A stretch of 11,738 nucleotides of DNA from an uncultured Haloferula sp. (GTDB lineage Bacteria; Verrucomicrobiota; Verrucomicrobiae; Verrucomicrobiales; Akkermansiaceae): assembly GCA_946885645.1 (NCBI GenBank), contig CAMPGU010000119.1:1-11738 (forward strand), read 5' to 3'. The position numbers were made by a program, and so were the translations under genes. Shown here in pieces: positions 6,497 through 11,738 of the stretch. The stretch's first letter is position 1; each line of letters opens with the position of its first letter. Under the pieces are notes generated by a model. The model was given only the letters and a program-made list of their open reading frames with translations. It did not search any database and was not told the DNA's origin.

Positions 6497-7144
6497 TCAC
6501 TCGCCGGCGCCGGTGCCGGGAGCGGTCGCGGGGATTTCCGGCGCGGGCTCGGAAGGCGTGCTCTCCTTCGGCGCGTCCTTGTTCAGCTCCTTCAGCAGCA
6601 CGGCGGTGATGTCCGTGGCGTCCTTCGTGTAGAGGAAGAAAGGCACCTGGGAGGTGGAGAGGCCGGATTTGTCGAAAACGTAGTCGAAGTCCTCGGCCTT
6701 GGCCTTCTCTTCCACCAGCTTGCGGATTTCTTCGAGGATGCCCTTCATGCGGGCCACCATCTTCTCGTTCAGCAGGGAATTGCGGCGCTGGAGGAATTCG
6801 CGGCGCTCGCGGTCCAGGGCGATGCCCTCTCCCTGCTTCACGTTCCACTCGTTGAAGACGGTCTGCTTCTTCGCCTCGGCGATCGAGGGGTCCTCGAGCT
6901 GCTTGCGCATGTTCTGGAGCTCCGTGTCCAGCTCGCGGATGCGGCCCAGGCGCTCGTTGTTGTCCTTCTGGATCTTCGCCCGCTCGACGTTGATTTCCTT
7001 CTGCGCCTCGTTGGTGCGGTGGTACTCCTTGAAGAGCTGCTGCATATCGACCGTGGCGATCTTGAGCTTGCCTTCCTGGGCCGCGGCCGCGCCGCTCAGG
7101 GCAAGGGCACAAACGAGGGCGGTGATTCGGCGGATGATGGTCAT
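6497..7144 (-). CDS. OmpH/Skp family periplasmic chaperone
   Basis: Encodes 215 residues. A Sec signal peptide is clear: basic MTIIRR, a hydrophobic core to about residue 20, and a probable cleavage site at AAA-AQ near 22. The mature part opens with [18 protein letters not shown], the OmpH family beta-strand/helix start, then a long charged coiled-coil helix (about 40-150) forming the tentacle that holds unfolded outer membrane proteins, and the closing strand [12 protein letters not shown]. The tail after about 188 is rich in Pro, Thr, Ala and Glu and makes the protein longer than typical Skp (about 160 residues). It is first in the unit with lpxD downstream. bamA, often directly upstream in other Gram-negatives, is not here: repeat copy 3 and the divergent panC lie upstream instead. 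The symbol is left blank because ompH and skp are both used. Confidence 0.92.
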   Translation of the reverse strand: MTIIRRITALVCALALSGAAAAQEGKLKIATVDMQQLFKEYHRTNEAQKEINVERAKIQKDNNERLGRIRELDTELQNMRKQLEDPSIAEAKKQTVFNEWNVKQGEGIALDRERREFLQRRNSLLNEKMVARMKGILEEIRKLVEEKAKAEDFDYVFDKSGLSTSQVPFFLYTKDATDITAVLLKELNKDAPKESTPSEPAPEIPATAPGTGAGE

Positions 7145-7182
7145 GAAATGAATGAGTGGGGTTCCCCTTGGGATCGGGCGGC

Positions 7183-7211
7183 ACGTTGAACCGAAAAAGC
7201 GAGAGCGTCAA
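7183..7211 (-). promoter_or_regulatory. Predicted promoter of ompH-lpxD
   Basis: On the minus strand TTGACG (7206-7211) is a near-consensus -35, followed after 17 bases by a poor -10-like CAACGT (7183-7188). Transcription would start about 30 bases before the ompH ATG, leaving a short leader with a purine-rich AAGGGGAA about 16 bases before the start. The -10 is weak, so confidence is limited. Confidence 0.35.
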
Positions 7212-7233
7212 CGCCCCATCCGGGCCCGCCCGG

Positions 7234-7290
7234 AGGGCGGGGGAAATGAACAATGAATCGTGAATAGTGAGAATTGGAAAGGCAGAGCCC
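7234..7290 (+). repeat. AT-rich heptad repeat array, copy E
   Basis: A GGCGGGGGAAATG head, units acaatga, atcgtga, atagtga, gaattgg, the tail TTGGAAAGGCAGAG and a partial box CCGGAACGGG. Same orientation and same outside-left position relative to repeat copy 3 as copy C has to repeat copy 2, though about 75-90 bases separate it from the element. Confidence 0.72.
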
Positions 7291-7362
7291 GGAACGGGCG
7301 GGCCGTGCGGGGCGGTGGCGGAAGCGAGCGGAAAGTCCCGAAGGGCGGAAGCGAAAGGGATC

Positions 7363-7616
7363 GGAATGTCCCGAAGGGGCATCGCAACAAAGCCCGGGGT
7401 TGCGAGGCACGAGCTACCCCGGGATCCCCGGCGTAGGGGACCCAACGCCGAAGGTGTTGTGGAGGGGGGCGTGCGGCATTCCGCGGCAGCGGCGCACCAT
7501 TCCGCGAACCCTCCCGTCCACATCCCCTTCGGGGATGGCTCCTCCTCCGGCCGCAACCCGGGGTAGGCCTCCTGCGTCGGCCAACCCCGGGCTCTGTTGC
7601 AATGCCCCTTCGGGGC
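7363..7616 (+). repeat. Structured inverted-arm repeat element, copy 3 (diverged)
   Basis: Same plan and orientation as copies 1 and 2, but with several substitutions. The inner arms are 7380-7402 and 7582-7604. One arm pair has changed on both sides relative to copy 1 (T4044-A4258 becomes C7385-G7599). The hairpin CAACGCC-GAA-GGTGTTG (7443-7459) keeps pairing through a G-T. The centre (about 7480-7530) is quite different from copies 1 and 2, so arms and hairpins are kept while the middle varies. Two arm positions are mismatched here (C7383 with A7601; A7390 with C7594). Confidence 0.82.
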
Positions 7617-7623
7617 GGTGGCG

Positions 7624-7695
7624 GATGCGCGGTGCCCTTCGGGGCGGGGAGAGGATGCGTGGTGCCCTTCGGGACAGGGAGGGGAGCGCGGTGCC
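7624..7695 (+). repeat. 30-bp tandem repeat with CCCTTCGGG hairpins
   Basis: Two full units (7624-7653 and 7654-7683) and a partial third (from 7684) of the type gatgcgcggtgcccttcggg followed by a purine-rich tail. The CCCTTCGGG core is the same TTC-loop hairpin that closes the right arm of the repeat element, so the tandem looks like an extension of copy 3. A matching CCCGAAGGG unit lies on its left side near 7337-7345. Confidence 0.75.
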
Positions 7696-7787
7696 TACGG
7701 CCAAGGCGCCCCCGTGCCACCCTGGCGGCCAGCTCGTTTTCCACCGGCCCGGGCGCTCCGTACCGCGTCGCTTTTCCGCCCCGGCCC

Positions 7788-7816
7788 TTGCGCCGGGGGC
7801 TTCGGGGCGTGATGTT
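7788..7816 (+). promoter_or_regulatory. Predicted promoter of panC
   Basis: TTGCGC (7788-7793), a 17-base spacer and a -10-like GATGTT (7811-7816). Transcription would begin about 7823, a few bases before the ATG at 7827, and inside the alternative ATG at 7812, which favours the later start. The -10 match is weak, but the spacing repeats that seen at 281-309 and 4364-4392. Confidence 0.35.
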
Positions 7817-7826
7817 CGGGCCCGCC

Positions 7827-8672
7827 ATGCGCGTCACCACCTCTCCCGCGGAGCTCCGCCGCGAAATCGCCGCCCTGCCCCGCCCGCTGGTGCTGGTGCC
7901 CACCATGGGTGCCCTGCATGCGGGCCACCTGGCGCTCGTCCGCCGGGCCCGGGAAATCGCGGGGGCCGGCGGCACCGTGGCCGTGTCGATTTTCGTGAAT
8001 CCGATCCAGTTCGACCGCCCGGGGGATCTGGCCGCCTACCCGCAGCCGCTGGAGGAGGATCTGGCGCAATGCCGGGCCGCGGGCGTGGATCTCGCCTTCA
8101 CCCCGGCGGCGGGCTCGATGTATTTCCCGGATCGCTCGATCACCGTCACGGAGGATCTGCTCTCCCGCCACCTCTGCGGAGCCGCGCGGCCGGGGCACTT
8201 CGATGGCGTCTGCACCGTGGTGCTGAAGCTCTTCCTCCTCTTCCAGCCGGAGGCCGCCGTCTTCGGGGAAAAGGACGTGCAGCAGCTCGCCATCCTGCGC
8301 CGCATGGTGCGGGATCTGGACGTGCCGGTGGAAATCACCGGCCACCCCACGATCCGGGAGCCGGACGGCCTGGCGATGTCTTCCCGCAATGTCCGCCTGG
8401 CCCCGGAGCACCGCGCCGATGCCCCGCGGATCCGCCGCGCGCTGGAGGGCGCGCGCTCCCTGCTGCAATACGGCGAACGCGCCGCCGCCCCCTACCTGGC
8501 CGCCGCGCGGAAGCACCTGGAGGACTCGCCGTTTCTAAAGATCGATTACCTGGAGCTCGTGGATGCGGAGACGCTGCAGCCGGTGGGACACATCAAGAAG
8601 CCCGCCGTGCTGGCCGCGGCCGTATTCTACGGCGAGGTGAGGCTGATCGATCACGTGACCTTGTTGCCGTGA
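7827..8672 (+). CDS. panC: Pantothenate synthetase
   Basis: Joins pantoate and beta-alanine with ATP to give pantothenate, the precursor of CoA; cytoplasmic. The 281 residues match the family length. Visible motifs are PTMGALHAGH (25-34, with the HxGH nucleotide-binding histidines 31 and 34), IFVNPIQF (55-62), FDGVCTVVLKLF (125-136), FGEKDVQQL (146-154) and MSSRN (184-188, the KMSKS-like loop). The C-terminal domain ends with AAAVFYGEVRLID. The ATG at 7827 (MRVTTSPAEL) is preferred over the in-frame ATG at 7812 because the predicted promoter overlaps the earlier one; the longer open frame upstream is repeat DNA. It stands alone, divergent from ompH and convergent with acpS. Its product feeds CoA, the donor used by the neighbouring AcpS. 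Confidence 0.95.
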   Translation: MRVTTSPAELRREIAALPRPLVLVPTMGALHAGHLALVRRAREIAGAGGTVAVSIFVNPIQFDRPGDLAAYPQPLEEDLAQCRAAGVDLAFTPAAGSMYFPDRSITVTEDLLSRHLCGAARPGHFDGVCTVVLKLFLLFQPEAAVFGEKDVQQLAILRRMVRDLDVPVEITGHPTIREPDGLAMSSRNVRLAPEHRADAPRIRRALEGARSLLQYGERAAAPYLAAARKHLEDSPFLKIDYLELVDAETLQPVGHIKKPAVLAAAVFYGEVRLIDHVTLLP

Positions 8673-8773
8673 GAGGCTGCCATCGGGGATTCCCGCGACG
8701 TTTCAGTCCGCGGTCCGTCCCACACGTTCCGGCAATCTGGTCTTCCACTATCCGCCAGTCGATTTTCACCCGC
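8673..8773 (-). repeat. Decayed heptad/box repeat between panC and acpS
   Basis: Read on the minus strand from the acpS stop: GGGGAGTGAG, then gggtgaaaatcg, ggatagtggaag, accagattgc and CGGAACGTGTG. Head, GTGAAAAT units, TGGAAG tail and CGGAACGTGT box come in the same order as in copy D next to lpxD, but units are lost or changed. It spans the short gap between convergent panC and acpS, and its head includes the acpS stop (8774-8776). A small hairpin CGGG-GATT-CCCG (8686-8697) could weakly stop panC transcription. Confidence 0.5.
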
Positions 8774-9157
8774 TCACTCCCCCAGGGCCACGGCATTCGC
8801 GGCGGCGTAGTGCCGCGCGTGGGTCAGGCTGATCTTCACTTCGGCGATGCCCCTGGCTTCGGCGAAGGCCTTGCCGGTGCCGCTGAGGATCAGCAGGGGC
8901 TCGCCGCTTTCCTTGCGGACGATTTCCATGTCCAGCCAGCCGAGTTCCTTCCCGATGCCCGTGCCGAAGGCCTTCGCGATGGCTTCCTTCGCGGCGAAGC
9001 GGGCGGCGAAGTGGATCTCCGGGCGCTTCTGCGCTTCGCAATAGGCACGTTCCCCGGCGGTGAAGATCCGGTTGGAAAAGCGCTCGCCGAATTCCGCCAT
9101 GGAGGAGCCGATGCGCTCGACCTCCACGACGTCGATGCCGATGCCGTGGATCTTCAT
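8774..9157 (-). CDS. acpS: Holo-[acyl-carrier-protein] synthase
   Basis: Transfers 4'-phosphopantetheine from CoA to a serine of acyl carrier protein, making ACP active for fatty acid and lipid A synthesis; cytoplasmic, usually a trimer. The 127 residues fit the family. Metal-binding residues are D9 in GIGIDVVEVERI and E58 in FAAKEAIAKAFGTG; FTAGERAYC (32-40) and the closing strand KISLTHARHYAAANAVAL (about 108-125) are also typical. The ATG at 9157 overlaps the pdxJ stop by 4 bases (ATGA), so translation is coupled. The pdxJ-acpS pair is a known conserved arrangement, for example in Escherichia coli. The gene ends in ...GGGGAGTGA, identical to the end of lpxD and to the head of the heptad repeats. 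Confidence 0.95.
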   Translation of the reverse strand: MKIHGIGIDVVEVERIGSSMAEFGERFSNRIFTAGERAYCEAQKRPEIHFAARFAAKEAIAKAFGTGIGKELGWLDMEIVRKESGEPLLILSGTGKAFAEARGIAEVKISLTHARHYAAANAVALGE

Positions 9158-9897
9158 GCTTCCGGGTAGGCGGCCATGAGGCCCTTCATTTCCGCCACCG
9201 CATTGGTGAAGCCGACGCGCAGCGCGCGGGAGACGATGCTGTGGCCGATATTCAGCTCCGCCAGGTGCGGCACGGGGAAGAGGCGGCGGAGGTTGTCGTA
9301 ATTGATCCCGTGGCCGGCATTCACCTGGATCCGGGCGGCGTGGCCGGCCTTGGCACCCTCGATCAGGCGGGCGATCTCGTGCTCCAGGGCCCCGTCCACC
9401 GCGTTGGCGAAGCAGCCGGTGTGCAGCTCGATCATTTCCGCGCCGGTGGCGGCGGCGGCCTCGATCTGGTGGAGGTCCGGATCGATGAAAAGGGACACGC
9501 GGATGCCGTGGTCCTGCAGCTTCTCCACGCAGGCCTTCACCTCGGCCAGGCGGCCGGCCACATCCAGCCCGCCCTCGGTGGTCACTTCCTCCCGCGTCTC
9601 CGGCACCAGGCAGGCGAAGTCCGGGCGCAGGTCCAGCGCGAGCGCGGTCATCTCCGCGGTGACGCCCATTTCAAGGTTCAGCGGCAGCGCGCTGTGCTTG
9701 CGGATCTCGTAGGCATCCCGGTCCTGCATGTGGCGGCGGTCGGCGCGGACGTGGATCGTGATCGAGTCCGCCCCGCCCAGGCGGGCATCGTGCGCGGCCT
9801 CCAGCGGGGAGGGCTCGGCATTCGGCGAATCCGGCAGCAGGGCGTAGCGCGCCTGCCGCAGGGTGGCCACGTGGTCGATATTGACGCCCAGAAGCAT
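9154..9897 (-). CDS. pdxJ: Pyridoxine 5'-phosphate synthase
   Basis: Last step of the deoxyxylulose-5-phosphate-dependent vitamin B6 route: condenses 3-amino-2-oxopropyl phosphate with 1-deoxy-D-xylulose 5-phosphate. The 247-residue TIM barrel is full length. Motifs are LGVNIDHVATLRQAR (3-17), ITIHVRADRRHMQDRD (47-61, H49 corresponding to the E. coli catalytic H45), LNLEMGV (73-79, E76 matching E72), LVPETREEVTTEGGLDV (97-113), IELHTGCFAN (156-165), VNAGHGINYDN (192-202, H196 matching H193) and ELNIGHSIVSRA (214-225). The start is the ATG at 9897. A -10-like TATGGC ends 6 bases before it, again suggesting an almost leaderless message. It is first in the pdxJ-acpS unit, downstream of cysJ and its probable terminator. 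Confidence 0.96.
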   Translation of the reverse strand: MLLGVNIDHVATLRQARYALLPDSPNAEPSPLEAAHDARLGGADSITIHVRADRRHMQDRDAYEIRKHSALPLNLEMGVTAEMTALALDLRPDFACLVPETREEVTTEGGLDVAGRLAEVKACVEKLQDHGIRVSLFIDPDLHQIEAAAATGAEMIELHTGCFANAVDGALEHEIARLIEGAKAGHAARIQVNAGHGINYDNLRRLFPVPHLAELNIGHSIVSRALRVGFTNAVAEMKGLMAAYPEA

Positions 9898-9903
9898 GCT
9901 CCC

Positions 9904-9932
9904 GCCATAGCTCCGTGCACCGGCAGGCGCAC
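9904..9932 (-). promoter_or_regulatory. Predicted promoter of pdxJ-acpS
   Basis: On the minus strand GTGCGC (9927-9932), a 17-base spacer and TATGGC (9904-9909). The predicted transcription start falls on the pdxJ ATG. The -35 matches consensus poorly, but the layout is the same as for the zinc-ribbon, antitoxin and panC genes. Confidence 0.4.
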
Positions 9933-9934
9933 TT

Positions 9935-9979
9935 AAAAAAAATCCGGCGGGCGGGCGGGCTCCCCCGGCCCGGGGGAGC
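9935..9979 (-). terminator. Probable intrinsic terminator of cysJ
   Basis: On the minus strand, 13 bases after the cysJ stop, the sequence forms GCTCCCCC-GGGCC-GGGGGAGC (9959-9979), an 8-bp GC-rich stem, and later a run of eight T (9935-9942). About 16 bases of GC-rich spacer separate stem and T run, more than in a standard Rho-independent terminator, so an alternative fold using the spacer may be the active one. The T run ends next to the pdxJ promoter. Confidence 0.55.
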
Positions 9980-9991
9980 GGAGCGCGGGCC

Positions 9992-11728
9992 TCAGTACAC
10001 GTCCCGCAGGTAGCGCTTGTCCTTTTTCAACTGGTTCACGAAGGCGGCGGCGTCGTCTTTCGACAGCCCGCCGTGCTCTTCCGCGATGGTGTGCAGCGCG
10101 GCATCCACGTCCGTCGCCATGCGCGAGGCATCGCCGCAGACATAGAAGGCGGCTCCTTCCTGGAACCACTTCCAGAGCTCCGCGCCTTGCTTGAGCATCA
10201 GGTTCTGCACGTAGATCTTCTCCTTCTGGTCGCGGGACCAGGCCAGGTCGAGGCGCTGGAGCGTGCCTTCCTTTTGGAAAGCCGTCAGCTCGTCGGCGTA
10301 GAGGAAATCCGTCGCTTGATAGGGATTGCCGAAGAACAGCCAGTTCGCGCCCTTCGCGCCCGTCAGCTTGCGCTCTTCCAGGAAGGCTCGGAAAGGCGCG
10401 ATGCCTGTCCCGGGGCCGACCATGATCACCGGCGTGTCGCCGTTTTCCGGCAAGCGGAAGGCCTTGTTCGTGTGGACGAAGACGCCCGGCTTCAGGCCCG
10501 CCGCGCGATCCGAGAGGAAGGTGGAGCAGATGCCCCCGCGCTTCCGGCCGAAGGTGTTGTAGCGCACGATCCCCACGCACAGGTGGACCTCGCCGGGATG
10601 GGCCTTCGGGCTGGAGGCGATCGAGTAGAGGCGCGGCTGCAGCTTCTTGAGCGTGCCCACGAAGTCCTCCGCATCCGTGAAATCGGCGGGGTGATCGATC
10701 ACCAGGTCGATGAGATCGCGGCCCCAGCAGAAGTCGTCCCACGCCTTCTTGTCATCCGCCTGCACCAGCGCGCGGAGGAAGGGGGAGCCGCTGCGGGCCT
10801 GCCACTTCTGGATGATGGATTTGTTGAGATTGCCGATGTCGTAGGCGGAAATGAGGGCCTCGCGCAGCGGGGCCTCGCCGCCGTCCGGGAGCGGCACGGT
10901 GACATTCGTGCCGAAGGGCAGCGCCGCCATCAGCTCGTCCACCACCTCCGGCGGATTCTGCGGATAAACGCCCAGGGCATCGCCGACCTCGTAGTCCAGG
11001 CCCGATCCTTCCAGGGAAAGCGCCACATGGTGGGTCTGCTTTTCGCCGGGGCCGTTCAGGTTGTAGTTGCTGAGGATGGCGGAGGGGAAGGGGTTCTTCT
11101 TCGAGTAGCCCGTCTCCGCCTGGTCCACCGCCGCGGCGGCACCGTTCGAGGAGCTGGCGCCCGCAGGAGCCAGCAGGGAGAGGAGGCCCTCCGACCACTG
11201 CTTGAAGGGGCCGTCGTAATCGACGTCGCTATCGATGCGCGGGAAGAGGCGGGACGCCCCGAGCTGCTCGAGCCGGGTATCGAAGTCGATGCCGCACTTG
11301 CAGAAATCCGGGTAGTTCGTGTCGCCCAGCGCCAGCACGGAGAAATTCACGCCCTCCAGCCGCGGGGCACCCTCGCCGAGGATCCAGTGGTAGAGCTCCG
11401 CGGCATTGTCCGGCGGTTCGCCGTCGCCATAGGTGGAGGTGATGACCAGCAGGTTCTTTTCCTGCGGGAGGCGCGCCCGGTCGTAGGCCCCCATATCGAA
11501 GACCTCCGGCTCGAAATTGCCCTTCTTGAGCGTTTTGACGAATTTCTTCGCCAGCCCCTCGGCATTGCCGGTCTGCGAGCCCCACAGGATCGTCACCGGC
11601 ACGGCCGGGCCCGCAGGCTGGGGCGCGGCGGCGGCTCCCGTCAGCAGATTGGAGAGGAATTGACCGAGCCAGACACGCTGCTCGGTGGAAAAGGGTGCGT
11701 CTTCGGGGATCTGGATAAAAGAGGACAT
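9992..11728 (-). CDS. cysJ: NADPH sulfite reductase flavoprotein alpha subunit
   Basis: Passes electrons from NADPH through FAD and FMN to the sulfite reductase hemoprotein (CysI), which reduces sulfite to sulfide for cysteine synthesis. The 578 residues have the CysJ layout. The N-terminal flavodoxin domain has SQTGNAEGLA (51-60), STYGDGEPPDN (98-108) and LGDTNYPDFCKCG (134-146). A low-complexity alanine/serine linker spans about 187-205. The FAD domain starts at KKNPFPSAIL and has RLYSIASS (366-373) and the flavin loop KRGGICSTFL (396-405). The NADPH domain has MVGPGTGIAPFRAF (436-449), LFFGNPYQATDFLY (464-477) and FYVCGDASRMATDV (528-541), ending in the family terminus RYLRDVY. The ATG at 11728 begins MSSFIQIPEDAPF, a normal start; only 10 bases lie upstream, so promoter and partner genes are unseen. 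CysI is not in the window. Another diflavin reductase role is possible but less likely given the end-to-end match. Confidence 0.93.
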   Translation of the reverse strand: MSSFIQIPEDAPFSTEQRVWLGQFLSNLLTGAAAAPQPAGPAVPVTILWGSQTGNAEGLAKKFVKTLKKGNFEPEVFDMGAYDRARLPQEKNLLVITSTYGDGEPPDNAAELYHWILGEGAPRLEGVNFSVLALGDTNYPDFCKCGIDFDTRLEQLGASRLFPRIDSDVDYDGPFKQWSEGLLSLLAPAGASSSNGAAAAVDQAETGYSKKNPFPSAILSNYNLNGPGEKQTHHVALSLEGSGLDYEVGDALGVYPQNPPEVVDELMAALPFGTNVTVPLPDGGEAPLREALISAYDIGNLNKSIIQKWQARSGSPFLRALVQADDKKAWDDFCWGRDLIDLVIDHPADFTDAEDFVGTLKKLQPRLYSIASSPKAHPGEVHLCVGIVRYNTFGRKRGGICSTFLSDRAAGLKPGVFVHTNKAFRLPENGDTPVIMVGPGTGIAPFRAFLEERKLTGAKGANWLFFGNPYQATDFLYADELTAFQKEGTLQRLDLAWSRDQKEKIYVQNLMLKQGAELWKWFQEGAAFYVCGDASRMATDVDAALHTIAEEHGGLSKDDAAAFVNQLKKDKRYLRDVY

Positions 11729-11738
11729 TGAAACGAAC

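Larger units (their letters stand above)
7145..7826. other. Intergenic region between divergent ompH and panC holding repeat copy 3
   Basis: No gene is supported over 680 bases. From left to right: the predicted ompH promoter (7183-7211, minus), a heptad array (7234-7275), satellite hairpin units with CCCGAAGGG (about 7337-7345), repeat element copy 3 (7363-7616), a 30-bp tandem repeat (7624-7695), about 90 bases without clear structure, and the panC promoter. Long open frames crossing this region on both strands are repeat-derived and low in complexity. Confidence 0.75.

Noticed and set aside
4018..7616. CRISPR array or insertion sequence
   Set aside because: Spacing is not regular, units are too long and contain no spacer series, and no cas or transposase gene is present. 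The copies are dispersed single elements.
7404..7626. Riboswitch in the leader of panC
   Set aside because: The structure here is the same repeat as at two other unrelated loci, and the predicted panC transcription start lies well downstream of it, so it would not be in the panC mRNA.
7274..9169. 631-codon plus-strand open frame from repeat copy 3 through panC
   Set aside because: It is in a different frame from panC and is proline/arginine/glycine-rich. It begins in repeat DNA and shows no domain.
10073..11731. Long open frame (about 552 codons) on the plus strand across cysJ
   Set aside because: Complete antisense overlap with a full-length CysJ that has all its motifs. The plus-strand product resembles no family and is a codon-bias shadow.

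Overview
The window is high-GC bacterial DNA from a Gram-negative organism: it has an OmpH/Skp-type periplasmic chaperone and LpxD for lipid A. Protein style, gene order and dense GC-rich intergenic repeats fit a Verrucomicrobiota genome (Luteolibacter/Haloferula-like). That assignment is inference; there is no rRNA or marker tree behind it. All genes look chromosomal, and no transposase, integrase, phage gene, CRISPR array, tRNA or rRNA was seen.

Layout. 1-316: gene-free, with a heptad repeat array and several hairpins, ending in a promoter. 317-622 (+): small membrane protein with a zinc ribbon, function unknown. 753-3590 (+): uvrA (nucleotide excision repair), followed at once by 3598-3975 (+), a small AT-richer membrane protein. 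3976-4402: repeat element copy 1. 4403-4932 (+): type II toxin-antitoxin operon (Unstab_antitox-type antitoxin plus ParE/RelE-type toxin). 4933-5424: repeat copy 2. 5425-7144 (-): ompH then lpxD. 7145-7826: repeat copy 3. 7827-8672 (+): panC. 8774-9897 (-): pdxJ-acpS, overlapping by 4 bp and convergent with panC. 9992-11728 (-): cysJ, with a probable terminator between it and pdxJ.

How the genes relate. Most of the window is housekeeping: B6 synthesis (PdxJ), pantothenate synthesis (PanC, toward CoA), ACP activation by CoA (AcpS), acyl-ACP-dependent lipid A acylation (LpxD), outer membrane protein chaperoning (OmpH), sulfite reduction (CysJ) and DNA repair (UvrA). PanC, AcpS and LpxD lie along one metabolic line (pantothenate, CoA, holo-ACP, acyl-ACP, lipid A), although they are in separate transcription units.

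The unusual part is the intergenic DNA. A roughly 255-260 bp element with long inverted arms and several GAA/TTC-loop hairpins occurs three times in the same orientation. Copies 1 and 2 differ at only two positions over 259 bp and bracket the toxin-antitoxin operon as direct repeats. Several differences between copies keep base pairing, and one is a compensatory double change, which suggests selection on a folded structure. A second repeat family is an AT-rich array of 7-bp units with a conserved G-rich head and a TTGGAAAGG tail. It flanks copy 2 as an inverted pair and runs into the stop codons of lpxD and probably acpS. Several first-in-unit genes also have -10-like boxes so close to the start codon that nearly leaderless mRNAs are predicted.
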